Part shown: piece by piece, positions 45,879-58,800 of the stretch | Layout of the letters: every line of letters starts with the position of its first letter | How positions within the stretch are numbered: position 1 is the first letter of the stretch | From: Enoplosus armatus | Taxonomy: Eukaryota; Chordata; Actinopteri; Centrarchiformes; Enoplosidae | Assembly: GCF_043641665.1 (NCBI RefSeq) | Contig: NC_092192.1 | Coordinates: 23,705,978-23,769,977 of the forward strand | Length of the DNA stretch: 64,000 nt | Reading direction: 5' to 3' | Notes under the pieces: model-generated | The model's input: the letters and a program-made list of their open reading frames with translations, nothing else | Databases searched by the model: none | What the model was told of the DNA's origin: nothing | Translations under genes and position numbers: made by a program

Positions 45879-47039
45879 TATATAGGATGGGTCAAATGCA
45901 GAGAATAAATTTTGTTTCAGTGTATGCAAGTACTATGAAATGACAGAGAAGGCAGAGAAGAGTTGGTGTCCCCACCACCCAAGAAAATGCCCTCACCAAA
46001 AGATCCCCACGAGGCAGTATCCGGTGGATCAGGGACGGGGATCTTCTGTTCGTGAAGTGGATGGACACCAGAGAGGTCTCCCTGTGCTCCACCATCCACC
46101 CAGTGTACAGTGGAGACAAGACAGGTGATGGGCCACAACAAAAGATCTCTGTCCCCAGACCCACCACAGTTACAGAGTACAACAAGTACATGGGGGGAGT
46201 GGACACCTCGGACCAGATGATCGGCACAAATTCAGTCCACTGGAAAACCAGGAGATGGCCCACCACTGTTTTCCAGCATCGGGTTGACATTGCTGTGACA
46301 AACTCCTTTGTCATCCACAAGGCTCACTGTGCCAGCCTGCAGGAGAGGCCTATGACCCGTCAGCAATGCCAGGAGGAGCTCGCTGCACACCTCCTTGGGG
46401 TTGACTTGAAAAATGGCCCTCAGAAAACTTCAGGTCAACATGTACCTATCCCCACAAGAAGTGGACAGACCAAAGCGCAGAGAGCCAGCATGGGGCAAAA
46501 GCACTGCAAACTCTGGCAGAGGAGCACTGCCTGGAAGTGTGAGACCTGTGATGTGGGCCTGTGTCTGCAGCCACACAGGAACTGTTACCGGCAGTACCAC
46601 CAAGGCCTTTGAGGAGCCAGAGAGGAGAGAATTGCCCTGTGTGGTAAAAAACGCCTGTACATAGTTTCAATTTTGTGGCCTGTTTTTGCACATTTAGAGA
46701 CAAAGACTCACAAATTTTATTGTAAATATTTTTTATACTTTTCAAATTTCCACTTTAACATGCAAAATCTGTTATTCATGCTCAATTGCATTGTTTTTTT
46801 CCCATTACAACTCTAAAATGTTTTTCTTCATTTTAAACTGTTATTACACTCTTATAACATGCAGTAAATTGTAAATAACTGCCAGATATTAAAAGTTCCA
46901 AGCTTTCTGGAAAAATGGGCAAAAGCACTTACTCACAGGACATTTTCTGACCCTTTTATAGTAAAAATAAGCAAATAAGTCCAGGTGGACATTTTGAGGC
47001 TTAGGTTTTAAAGGCTTAAGTACCTTATCAGATTATTCA

Positions 47040-48115
47040 GGGCTACAAAAAGAAAGCCTGCCTTGGTTGCTGCTGGCGGCGAGAGAGGTAGTCCAGGTGA
47101 GTGCCGGAATCAGTCCAAATGGTCTGGTTTTTGGGCACGGTGGAAGTAATGTAAAAGTGGTTGCCAACAGGCCAAGCCGCCACAGAATTTGATTGACTAT
47201 GTTAATGGTTTAAGTCTCTATATAGTGAGGCAAGTGGCAAAACGCAGGTTAAAAACGTTACATACGCCGTCGCGAACGCATAGGTGTTGGCGGTGCAAAG
47301 CCACTCAAGAAACACTTCAAGAGTGTTTAACCGGATAAGAGAGCACTATTGGACAGAGGTTCAATACATAACAAAATAACAAAACCCTCCTACTGTAGCC
47401 GTCTCTGTGTTTACTGGTGAAAAAAAACCTGACTCTACTTTTCAGCCAGGAAAGTTAACAGTGTCCTGAAACCAGATTTGTTCCCTTTGCCACGCATGGA
47501 GGACTGCGTTGACCAAGTAAGGTCAGCCAAATGTGCAAAATTTTTGGATATATTGGATTCTCCACGGGCCCAGGAGATTTTTACAACTTCTACCTGCTTG
47601 TATTCCTATAAGGTAATCATGTCATCTTAAGTTACCTGTGAATTTAGCAAAGTGTGAATTTGCCAGAGCTACAGTTACCTACTTAGGCTAAGTGGTGGGG
47701 CAGGGGAAAGATTCACCCTGTTGAGGCTAAAGTGGTCGCCATCAAGAAGTTTCTGCCTCCTGTAACAAAGAGAGTTAATGGGTTTTTCTCAGCACGGTGG
47801 GGTACTACTACAGAAGTCCATGCTGGGGCAGGGGATATTGCCGCGAGCTGATGATGAAGTGGAGAAGGCCAGTCAGGTTCTTTTCAAAAAAGTTCAATTC
47901 ATATTAGTTGAACAATTCTGTTATTGAGAAAGACGCCCTTGCATTATTTTGAGGATTACAGCATTTTGATGTGTATGTTAGTTCTGGGACCCCTCTCATA
48001 GTGTACACTGACCGTAATCCCCTTACCTTTTTGCGCTCTTTGCAAAATCCTAACCAACGCTTAATTAGATGGGCATTAATGGCATCAATGACGAAGGAGC
48101 ATAAAGTTTTCAAGG
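47040..48115 (+). pseudogene. Gypsy-type LTR retrotransposon pol fragments
   Basis: Translated pieces: PWLLLAAREVVQ (integrase end region) near 47063-47100; VNSVLKPDLFPLPRMEDCVD (reverse transcriptase) near 47455-47510; RVNGFFS-type and KFAKCEFA-like debris near 47620-47790; YTDRNPLTFL with SLQNPNQRLIRWAL (RNase H) near 47990-48080. Large internal deletions and stops. The integrase piece lies before the reverse transcriptase piece, opposite to normal pol order, so at least two fragments or a rearrangement are present. No LTRs identified. Confidence 0.75.
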
Positions 48116-48769
48116 TCTACTTGTACGTTTACATTTATTGAAGATACACAATTTCCATGTGAAGTTGTTTGTAGTCATGTGAAATACTGTAACTGTAAAT
48201 GAACAAATGCAAAAGTGGCTATGAAATAATGTAAATAAATATTATGAAATACAATGAAATATGAGCAGACGTCGTTTCTACACACATAGATGAACTCATT
48301 TACTCACAAACAAAGCCTCTCCAAGGCGTACACAGGCGGATGGAGCCGGATGAAATGAAAGGTCTTGGGCCATGCTGTTCTCTAGCTTGCTTGGCAGGAA
48401 ATAGGCCCTGAACTGATAGTGTGAGTTCAAACCACCAATGAGAATGCAAACATCTAAAATAACAGGGATAGGCTGCATTCTACTTAATGGCCTATAGGAG
48501 GTGCTACAGGCGCTTAAACAGAATGAATGCATGTAACGTTACGGTGGGTTGCCTTCTGCATGTATCGTGTTGAGTTCTAGTGTGTTGTGGTAGTTTCAGT
48601 TGTGATTTTGACTTGGCCACTGCAAAGAATAAACCACACCTGTGTTTAAGATATAAAAGTATTAACACAAATGCTGTTATTATTATCATATATCATGTAT
48701 ACAATAAGTAAGCAAGCAAGGAATGAGACTTTAAATGGGCATTTAGTAACTTGAATCTTTATTAGGAAG

Positions 48770-48960
48770 TTGTATTTGTTGGTGCCCAAAGCGCTTTACA
48801 GCTAAGTCTCATTCAGACACAGATGGCGACCATGCTGCCGTGCAAGGAGCTGGTCTTCATCAGGAGCAACTTAGGGTTCAGTGTCTTGCTCAGGGACACT
48901 TTGATATGACAGGGGGCCCGGAGCCGGCATGAACTCAGTGTGACCCGCTTCCTTTTCGTT
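48770..48960 (-). repeat. Retroposon-derived fish repeat
   Basis: 'aaagcgctttacagctaagt', 'catcaggagcaacttagggt' and 'cagtgtcttgctcagggaca' mark a common fish retroposon end, minus orientation. Confidence 0.6.
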
Positions 48961-49849
48961 AACCAATTTGGCTGTTGAGGCAGGGCGCAATGTTTCGATC
49001 GGGCAGTGACATGAACAGGCTACTGCTCGGACTAAAATTGACATTTCGCAGCGCTTCCACCTCATGTCTGCACCAGCTGTAAGTACGTGGCTGTTGAACG
49101 AAGCCTGAGAAGCAGTCTTTTTAGAACTGGGTCTCTGGTTTAGATTTGTATACCACTTTCCGATTGAGAAGATGAGAAGGTAAGATATTGTAGGGAACTA
49201 TCTAACTGATGAAATATTTTTAAATTCAACAAGTCTAACAACAACTGATTTATCAGTTAATTTCAACTATGGCTTAATTTCTTAACATTATAATGATTGA
49301 CTGCGTTCCACTTGTCACTTCACCCTTTAACCTGTGTGTAATAACTTCATTCTCAAAGTGCTGCTTTTATAGTTTGAAGACACTGTTACTTAACCTCTCA
49401 TTGCATAATGCAATAGCAGCCCTACACCACCAGAGACCAACATTGGCTGCGCAATGGATTTTACAAACTTGCTCTCCGGACAGCCATGGCCAAGAGACAA
49501 GCAGATGGCTGAAATATCAACCCGTTGTACCAGTGTTCATAGAAGCTTTGTGAGTTGTTTCTCTGTTGGCTTCTCCACAGTCTGTGCTGACATACACTGA
49601 TATGCCCTGCCCCCTCCCCCTACCGTGCCACTTATCAATGTTAGGGTCAACTGTCAACCTATCAAGCAGTTACCTTGGATACACCTCCAGCTGCTGAATC
49701 ATGGTCATCTTTGACCTCAATCCTCACCGGAGTTCAACATGTAGAGTCCTGCTGTTGCTTCACCTCAGGGGGAAATGGTTTCATTTCTAATTATTCATTT
49801 TCATAATCTGCAGTGATTTACGGAAAACCTCACACGTGACAGATTTGAA

Positions 49850-49975
49850 CAGAGGCCTGTACTACGAAGCAGGATTTGAGGTTAGCAAGGTAACTTCAGG
49901 GTTTTTCAGGGTTACGACGGTGGTTCACTTCTTACCGGGGTACGATCGCCATGGTAACTTATGCAATAATTATAT
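49850..49975. repeat. Interspersed fish repeat fragment
   Basis: 'aggcctgtactacgaagcag', 'gaggttagcaaggtaacttc' and 'cttaccggggtacgatcgcc' resemble a dispersed DNA-transposon derived repeat. Confidence 0.5.
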
Positions 49976-50523
49976 TTTTATATTTATGTTTTATCCCCAG
50001 TCCATTTGAAACACCAATTGTCACCCACACCATAAGAATACGTCTGAGCAACGCATGAATTTAATGGAATACACAAATGTAATTACAGTCAGATCTCCTC
50101 GTGCCCTAACGACGGGGAAGTGATATTAGAAGCCTTGTGCATTCACACCGTGGGGATTTTTTTTTTGCCAGCTATCCTTCCTGCATTTAGCAGCTGCTGC
50201 AAAATATGCCACTCTGCTGCCGGTCGACGTGTCCACAATGTTTGTGACTGCTGATTGGTAGGCAAACAAATCCAAAGGAGCAAACAAGTCCATAAAGTAA
50301 GGTCCAAAGCACTAGTTAAGGCAGGCAGAAGCACACAGCAACGCAACATAAAACAAACAAACAAACAAAACAAAACAAGGAGTGAGTGGCTGATGAGGGG
50401 AGTGAGAACAGGTGAGCAGGTGAACGAGGAAGTATGGTGGAAAGGTCCGAGGGCATCCGATGGACGGCTTGAGGATGGCAGAGACGGGGGGCTGAGGGGA
50501 ACTGAGGAGGAGATGGACGGAGT

Positions 50524-50818
50524 GGCTGTATTCGAAAGGGCCTACTATACTAGCAGTACATACAGTACGTAAATGTAGCATGTAGTATGTCGTATGCCAA
50601 AAACACCCGGATGCCAACTGATTCGGGAAAAATCTCCAGTACGCATCGGACTGGTCTACGTTGCCTACTGTGTCCCACAATGCTAAGTGCTGGCGGTGGT
50701 TTGCAAATAAATCGATTTGACAGTTTCATACTGCGTACTACTGTGAAAAGCAGTATGCTGTATGTACTGCATACTGCATTTGTCGGTAGTATGTAGTAGG
50801 CGGTTTTCGAATACAGCC
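50524..50818. mobile_element. MITE with GGCTGTATTCGAAA inverted ends
   Basis: The first 14 bases at 50524 are exactly repeated inverted at 50805-50818, with further partial matching inward (GCCTACTA on both). About 295 bp, no coding capacity; internal sequence is rich in 'gtagtatg' type units. Superfamily not determined. Confidence 0.8.
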
Positions 50819-53744
50819 CATGTCTCTGTAGAGCAGTGTGGTTTATGTGGATGTGTTCAGCAGAGGAAAAAAAACTTATTTTGACCAATCTTGATCTGAA
50901 TCTTAAATCCAGGTCCAGGTTTGATGAGACGTGGTGAGCAAACTCTAGCTGCTGATGAAGACTGCGAGATGCAGTTGAAAACTCTGGAGAAAGCTCACTA
51001 AAACCACTTTTTCCAAGGTCAATATTGAATTGTCGCATGAACGGAGTCATTCACCTGTGAGCTTTAAGATTTCAAGATTCACACGTGCAGCAGTCTTTCA
51101 TTCCGCAGTAATATGCAGTCATAGAGCAGAGCTGCATGGCTGGTACGGCAGATGATTTCACTGCACAGGACTGTCGCTTCCTGTTCAGTAGAAATGGTCA
51201 TTAAAAAAAAAAACAACAAATCATTGAGGGAATTGCTTATTGCCAAAATATCCTATCATGCAGAGAAGCCCAGCCGCATTCAACTGATGCTGCTACATCA
51301 TACTAGTCCAAATAGCAGTGAAAATGCAATTTATTTCTTTTTTCCCCCCCTAACTCTGGTCAGATGTGCAAAGCAGGTTCATTTATTTATAAGCGGGCAG
51401 ACAGTAAAAAAGAAAAGAAAGTCTGTAAGTCTGTCTTACTGTGTCAGTAATAAAGACAGTCGCTCTCTGTGTATCTCCATTCAAAGTTTTATTTTTAAAA
51501 AAAAGCATAAAAGAAAAAGAAAAAAAAAAAAAAACATACTGAGTTTCTGTACAAATCTACATCTTTTTTTCCCCACTCAAGCAGAGGACCATATGCATGG
51601 CCTTTTTGGTTAAGCCCACGTCAAAACAAAAGCCTGACATTGATATCATGAGAGAGAACAGGCAAATAGTCCCCTTTTGGCACTGTTATTATTGCCGTAC
51701 TGTACAGTGAGCTACTGTAGAAGAACTGCTACCTTTACACAAGGGAGTTTCAAGAGAGTACATAGTACTTTGTATTGAATGCATACAAACAAACCCGGAA
51801 TCAAATGGAAACCAAAAAAATATAGAATATTTATGAATTTACAGTTTGATTTATATGACCATTATATTTTATCTATAGGAGTATTATTTCTTCATTATAT
51901 ACGCTTTGAGGCAAAAAAAAAAGAAGAAAGAAAGAACAATTCTTCCTATAGTTTAGTATCTGTAACATGCATATAACCATCATTCATTTTATCCCACCGA
52001 TTTCTTTTAGCTTTACACTGTGTGCATGGCAGGAACTCACGAGGCATTACATTGCATTACATACATAGATAATGGTGTTTATTTCCAGTTGGAATGGACA
52101 TGAATGGAGATGAGCCTTCTGTTGGGTTTTTTTTCACTGAAAATGCGATGCCGCACCTCCTTCCAGTGGAATAGTATCTAACATATCTGATCTTGGTCGT
52201 AACCCTATCTGCGACGGATGGGCGAGCTGGGCAGCGAGTTTTGGCTGGTTTACATGTGAATTTAACTTGAGCCCTGAGGATAAAGCCATCACGCCCTGCA
52301 TCATAGCCCATAATCAACAATCATCTACCTAACCTCACTCCTTACCTTTAGGGGCATTATAAGGAGTTTAAAGGTTGTTTTGGGTAGTCGGGGGCTCTTC
52401 CTCAAGTGTTGCCACCTTATCTTTCTGTTCCCAGATCTAAGAAATAGTGTTGTTTTTTTTAAAATCAAGAACGAAAAAAACAGAGCTGAGAGAGAAGTTC
52501 AAGCCCATCCCAATTTCTCACCTCCGCGCAGCTGGCCAATAGTGGCCTGAAGTGGGTGTGAGCTTCGGATTGTCCGTTTTGGAAAAGTTACAAAAGCCCC
52601 CCTAATTCGACATCTGAAAGATGTGGGGGAGTGGGGACCGAGAAGCAGTTCTGGTTGAGTAAACACAGGCCCCTTAACAGAGCTGTTAAGACCAGTTGTA
52701 GGCAAGCTAGAAACACTCAGAGAGATCCAGAGACACAAATTGGCTTCTTTATCTAGTCGGCCTGGTAATGGCCCATAATGGCAGAAGTTTGCTAAACCTA
52801 TTTCTCTGCAAGTTGGAGCCATGAGTTGGATTTCATCCAGTTGTGATGACACATCTAATCCTTTCTCGGGTTTGATCCAATTTGGAGCTCCCAGCTTATC
52901 TTCACTATGGGGAAAGAGGGAGATACTCTCTCTGATGGTCTATGGAAAGTATAGTTCACGCATCACTGATTATTGGCACGAATATACTGCGCATGGAAAG
53001 ACAGCCTTACACAGGCTCCAGGTAACGTAAATGACATGAAAAGTATTTTTCTCGCTTCCCTTTAGTGGTATCTAGTTATGTATCCGATAGTTTTGGTTTT
53101 GCCTTCAGCGCACTATGCTGAGACACTAAAGCTCAATAGTGAGCAATCTTAAATGATGTGACAGCAAGTCCGGTAGTAGAAGACAACATTTACAAGACAT
53201 ACTGTCAGATAGAATAAAAATACTTGCGTTACAACAATAATACTATTACAATAATGTCTTTAGGTTATCTGGGGATAAGGGCACCTTGTCCATGTAATCA
53301 CCTTACCAATTTACAGTCTATGGAACAGCTCCAGGGTTTTATTGGCTATGGGAAAGAGCTGTTTATGTTCCTGAATATTGATTGGACTGCCCTAAATCAC
53401 AAGAAGAGTATGTAAAATATAAACTTCAGTGTATATGGTGGAGTGTTGCAAACACCGGTGGCAAATGCAGGAGATGTGACTATAAGCAAATGAGGATCAC
53501 AGCATTGAGTGTGGCCTAGGTATAGCACTGTTCGTCAGTCTACCTGTGGGCTAGGTGCTAGAGGTAACGATCACATGTCCAGCTTGAGACAGAGTACGTG
53601 TGTCCACTGGTGCTTTAGGTCACGCAATGCTTAACTGATAATAGGGACATCTGAATACTACGTATCTCTAAGTCATTGTACAGTAACTCTGGCTTTGAAC
53701 GCAACAACGAGAAAGCTCCGTCCTTGGATCAAGGTTGCGTATAC

Positions 53745-53770
53745 CCCCCACCCCCCACCCCCCCCCCCAC
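53745..53770 (+). repeat. Poly-C rich tract
   Basis: Cytosine runs broken by single A's ('accccccaccccccaccc'), the reason for proline-rich chance frames. Confidence 0.9.
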
Positions 53771-55449
53771 CATGCAAAGAACTGGAATCAAGTACAGTGT
53801 CATGGGAGAAGAGTAATGTGGTGGCAAGACTCACAAGACAAGTTGAAAGAGGAAAAGGGATAAGAGGCAGATCATGTACTGAAGGGAAGGAATGCGATTG
53901 AAGAATGAGGAATGGAGAAGGAAGAGGTTTGTACTCTCTGCTCAAATGGGGGATGAAGGCACAAGGGCAGGATTCATTCTGCTGTGCGTCTGTCTGTCTC
54001 TTGGCTATGGCTGGCATAGAGTAGATCGGATATAAGCTGAGCTCTCCCCCCAAAATCTACATTAACTCTGATTAGTGTCATGCTCCTTGCGAAAGACAAC
54101 TAATTTATAATGTGTTGTACTCTCAATAGTCAATAGTTTGATCATTACACTGGGCAAGTATATGACTAAAGGCACTCTTTGGGGATCATTATTTAACTTC
54201 TAAAGTATTAGGAGTGCAGAAGGCGACAGGATTTTGTCTCTATATAAATGATTCAATGAGTCGTATAAAACTCAATTTAAATTCAAAACAAATTGGAACA
54301 ATTGGAGAGATCGACATATTGCTGAGAAAGAAAAACACTGCACATGACACATTTCATTTAGCATTAACATTCATACAGTTTTTCATTCTTGGGTTAAAAA
54401 GAAAGAAAGAAGGTATACCACGCACAAAGCAGGATACACAAAACAAATAAAATGTAAACCCTCACAACGTGGCACTTTCTCAGTAGGGCCTCTGCTTAAC
54501 CCTGTTAACAATCTTCAAAAATATCAGCGCTCCATGGGCCTGTAAATTAAATCTCACATGCTTCTCTGAACTCTGAATTCGAAACCTTGACATGTCAGGT
54601 GTGAATAGTATGAACATGAAGTATCCTGTAGGGATCAACTCTTAAACTACTGCAAATGGGACGTTGCGCACATCTACACGTGCACTATTTTTCAGTCGGT
54701 ACACAGGAAGCAGAGACAAAGGGATTCAGTACAATTGATGTCCATGTTACAGTGTCTGACACAGGTATTGACGGATAACTTAAGTGTCCACATGAAGTCT
54801 GTTTGTACAGTCAGAGCCATTCATCCTGTTTATATACTATAACAACCTACTGTACAGTTAAACTACTTTCATCAGTTTAGTCATAGGTGCAGGGTATTTT
54901 ATTTTGGTGTAAAATGGTGTACTGTATGTAGGAAGGTGTTCAAGATTGTTAGATTGTTAAAACATACTGTTGAAGATGTGCGTTCCAACTACTCGAACCT
55001 CTTCAGCTGTATCTGTGAGCAGTCTGTTGTCATCTGCATAGAGAATGATGTTTCCATGTAATGTCCTCATTTTCTCACACTTTCCACCTCACCTCATCCC
55101 ATTCGCTACCTGGCTCTCGCAATCTTCTTCTTCCATAAGCAACAGACTGCTGCTTCGGTTTCAACACCTCCTTGTCTTTCACAATCACGGCCTATGAAAT
55201 GTTGCCTTTACAGATGCTGCTCAGGTGACAGTCTGTCAACAAACAACACCAGAAGAAGCTTTGTTCCAATACTGTTAGTGTAAAACAGAGGTTCTCCAAG
55301 AGTTAAATTGGTGAAAGTATCCATCAGATTGTGAATGGTGAGAATTTATGTAGATAATATAACCGGATCTTTATCACAGTTTAACTCTTGGGTACAGCTG
55401 GTTGCCATGTCCTGAGGCTGCCTTGGTCTTCTGTGTGATTACATCTCTT

Positions 55450-55825
55450 CTACACAGTCTGGAAGGCCTTGGTTTGGGCTGGGATCATAACAGGAGTGGC
55501 CCCCATGCGCGTCAGGTTCCCAGGACTCAGTTTAGGGGGAGGGCTGGGCTTGGAGTTGGAGGTCGACGTGGAGATGGGCTTAGAACGGGGTTCAGGAGTC
55601 TTGGGAACTGTCTGATTGTAGCTAGGTGGAGACTGAGGGAAGGTGGAGGCTTGGCAGTTTTCCTTGAGGGCTGCCACTGCGGGGACACAGGCTTGTTGGC
55701 CTCGGGGCCCCATGTTGTGCACCATGGACTGGGTGGAGGAGGTGCCTGAGCGAGAGCTGCCAGAGCGGGACGAGGAGAGGGAGTTGGGCTTCATCAGTTT
55801 GGCTTTGGGAGCCTCGGCATCCTCC
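55450..55825 (-). CDS. clmp: clmp last exon: cytoplasmic tail
   Basis: Acceptor GTTTCAG. Encodes EDAEAPKAKLMKPNSLSSSR, a Ser/Arg-Gly-rich run, a Pro-rich spacer and the conserved end NLTRMGATPVMIPAQTKAFQ plus TV, stop TAG at 55450-55452. The last residues could serve as a PDZ ligand. Confidence 0.95.
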
Positions 55826-58800
55826 CTGAAACGAGCACATGGTTAGTAGGGTCCTCAACAGATCAAATTAACATTTACTAGTAGAGTGAAATTGAAATTG
55901 GCCTGGACAAATTATTACTAACACTGCATGGATGAAATTCAAATTCAGTTTGAGTAAAATTGATGTTATATCTACTAAACTAAAAATATGTTTGCTTTCA
56001 ACCCTCTTTCTCGCTCTGTCACTGGCTACATTATTGAAAGGGAGTAATCCCCACCAACTTGCATTATTAATCCCAACAATTGCAAATTGCTAACAGTTAA
56101 TTGTTTGTTTTTACACCAAACCGGAGCAATAATACTCAGTGTAAAGAACAATTCAGCTTCAACTAGTGCCGGCACTTGCATGCAGTCATTTAGGGAATCA
56201 TCTCTATGAAGTACTGGTTTCCTACTTCTGAAGCATTGTTGGGATCAGAGAGGGGAGTCCTACAGTCCGCTGCTTCAAATGTACTCTGAGGATATTAGTG
56301 CTAACTGAGTTCACCTCTGAAGATGGTGCAGTGTATAGCGACAAGCATTCCTGGTTTCCTTTCTTTATCACGAGACTGTAAGAGTTCAGGCTGGGGTTAT
56401 GACCGTGACAATGTGTGGTTATTACTGGCTGAGAAAAGGTTTCTCCCCATCGTATACCTGATTTCATTTGGGGTCTCTTCCTCTTCATATTTCTTCATCT
56501 CCTTTTTGCGGAACACCAACCAGATGATGAGGATGATGAGGAGGACTCCGAAGGATACACCAACCACCGCCCCTGCAACAACGCCCATCCCCCTAACATC
56601 TACACGCATGTAAACACACAAAAATCACAAAACACAAACACACATAAACAGTTGTGTGAGAAAGAGTAGACTGATATTGGGCTTAAAAGTAAAATTCATG
56701 CTGAAACACATTTTCTATTGTGCTCTTTTACTGATATTAGAGAGTAAAATAATTCTAAATTATGCTTTCCCTAATCTAGAACTGTGAACCCTTCAAATGT
56801 TTACAAGTTGTACCTCATGTCCCAATAAATCCTACATGAACTACTTTTATTTGCAGGTGCTTTATTTTCTAACATCCTGACTTTTACAGGTCTCTGGGCT
56901 TAGTGGTTCATCACTTGTGGGAAACCAGTGATTGATGGATCTGATCGATAGTGAGGGCAGTAAGTCATGCAAGTTGCAGCAGCAGTTTGCAATGCAGCTG
57001 TGGTTTATGGTGAGTGGCACACAGTACAAGACTGTCAATGTGAGTCCTCAAATAGTTAAGAGTTGAATTAAACCACAATTCAAATGTCACAGGTTCACAC
57101 ATTCACACAAGATATTTGTTGAGGACAAATTAAATGACAAGTCTAGTATTCTATATTTGTCTCACAAATCACGTGAAAACACCCAAACCAACAGTGTATC
57201 CTAATAAATGACAAATAAGATATAAGACTGACATATCTTATTTCTCTGTGCCATATAGCTCCATTGTTGTCCAAAAACTGCTAAAAACTCACACATACTG
57301 TAGTTCATTTTGACCCATTGCCGCACACGCCGTCCTGCTGACATACTAGAGCACCAAATGTGTATTAATCCGCTGCTGAAAATAGTCCCCAACAAAGTTT
57401 CTGTAGCATTTGATTGAAAACTACAGTGACCAGCTGATTCAAAGATCCAAAGAAACGGAACTGTCTACCACATGATGGTAGACAATTGTCTTAGGTTAGG
57501 GGCTCACAAACAACAAAAAAAGCATACACCCATGAAAGGCTCACATAAAACAACATTAAAACACAGACAGTTCCATCGATAAATAAGAGCAAGTGTGCAA
57601 AGCTGCGTTTAAAAGCGTAGTGACCATCCATTTAGCCGTGCTTGATGATTCTTGTCTGTTTTTTTTCTTGCTTTTCTCTGTGAGTGAAGCTGTGTTGCAC
57701 CAGCAATGCATGCAATGTTGAATGTGTACTGATTCGATGAGTGACCAGTGTACACTGTTAAATATCCTGTCTGACATTATTAAACATATTACTGATGAAA
57801 ATATGTATTTGTGAGGTGTTTTTAAAGATGTATATGTTCAGAAGCAACCTATGGGCTTGGGGCTGAGAGCCTTGGACAGGGTAGGGAAGTCATAAAGTAT
57901 TGAGAGACGGATAAACACAGTTTTGTTTTGTTTTTTGTTTTTCTTGGGTTTTCTTTTTTCCTTTCTTTCTCACTTTCTACAAGAAGAAAATACAGAATAT
58001 TGCCAGTAGGTCTACAGGTGCTGTGAGAAAACGTGGTTGTAGATTTTTCAGCCCATTCAGTATTCATTGTTCAGCAAGGGCTTTTCCACTCACAGTGCAT
58101 CTTGACCTCCACTGTGCAGCTCTCTTCTCCCACATCGTTGCTGGCTATGCATTTGTAGACTCCGGTGCTGTCCTTGGTCAAGTTCCTCAAAGTCACAATC
58201 TCTGGATTTTTCAAATCTGATGGTATCAACAAAGAGAAAACAGGACATACGAGTTTATTATTGTATATCAAATTGTGGTTTAAAACAATTTTGACAGTTT
58301 AGACAATTTCTTTAAAGACACAACATTTTTGCCACATTTTAGTGTCACCTTCTGAGGATATACATGACTATAAGAGCGGAAGCAGAAGTAGAAGAAGTAG
58401 AATTGAAATAGACAGAATCTCAGTCTAGTTTAAGACAGCAGACTGCCGAAGTCACAAGACAGAATTACATATTCACACTCCATTTCATTCACTGATGACT
58501 GCTATTTGTCTCTTGGAGTCTTTGCAATCAATTCAACCATTCTGAAAGATCTGCGAAGAGGTCCACAGGGGTGTGGCAGTCATACAAAGATAGAAACATT
58601 CAATGTTATTCTTGACAAATTAGGTGTTAGCTGTTTGAACGTGGAATACAAGGATTTGGCCTGTTTGTGAACAAGCTGATGCACTTTGTACGAAACGATC
58701 CAATTCAGATTCTTCATACAGAGCAAGTCTCCTGAAAAACGGCTGCAAGTGCTCTTGAAACATGGTCTGCAATCAACTTGCCCCCTCAACGTGTTTATAG

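Larger units (their letters stand above)
42811..46612 (+). pseudogene. piggyBac (PGBD-type) transposase, broken
   Basis: DDE/D-type cut-and-paste transposase. Pieces: possible N-terminal exon 42811-42915 (MSARRPSRVIKPPWRLREGF, then donor GTAACG); 43335-43825 with FFDAAVFKLICENTNKNAAK and MTPVEMKRFIGMLLYM; about 43826-44272 with the first two catalytic aspartates (AVDERMVG, YTDNFYNSP); and 45956-46612 with the third (GGVDTSDQM) and a C-terminal Cys/His finger (CETCDVGLC...C..CYRQYH). Defects: a frame change near 43540, in-frame TGA at about 43791, frameshift near 43825, and the Tc1 insert between 44312 and 45879. Not functional as it stands. Confidence 0.88.
42574..47015 (+). mobile_element. 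Decayed piggyBac element with nested Tc1
   Basis: Flanked by TTAA at 42570-42573 and 47016-47019. Ends are imperfect inverted repeats: CCCTTTAACACCGAG at the left and, read on the other strand, GCCTTTAAAACCTAAG at the right. Between them lies a broken piggyBac transposase (42811-46612). Length without the Tc1 insert is about 2.9 kb, in the usual range for autonomous piggyBac elements. Confidence 0.85.
41162..55449. other. Spacer between clmp 3' end and gramd1b 5' end
   Basis: 14 kb without a recognised host gene. Holds the gramd1b promoter side (GA/CT-rich, GAGGAG array about 41237-41300), the nested transposon complex 41985-48115, retroposon fragments near 48770 and 49850, a MITE at 50524-50818, and low-complexity A- or C-rich stretches around 51500 and 53745. 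Remaining sequence shows no conserved coding motif. Confidence 0.6.

Noticed and set aside
50550..51050. 166-codon minus open frame
   Set aside because: Half of it is the MITE at 50524-50818 and the remainder has no motif.
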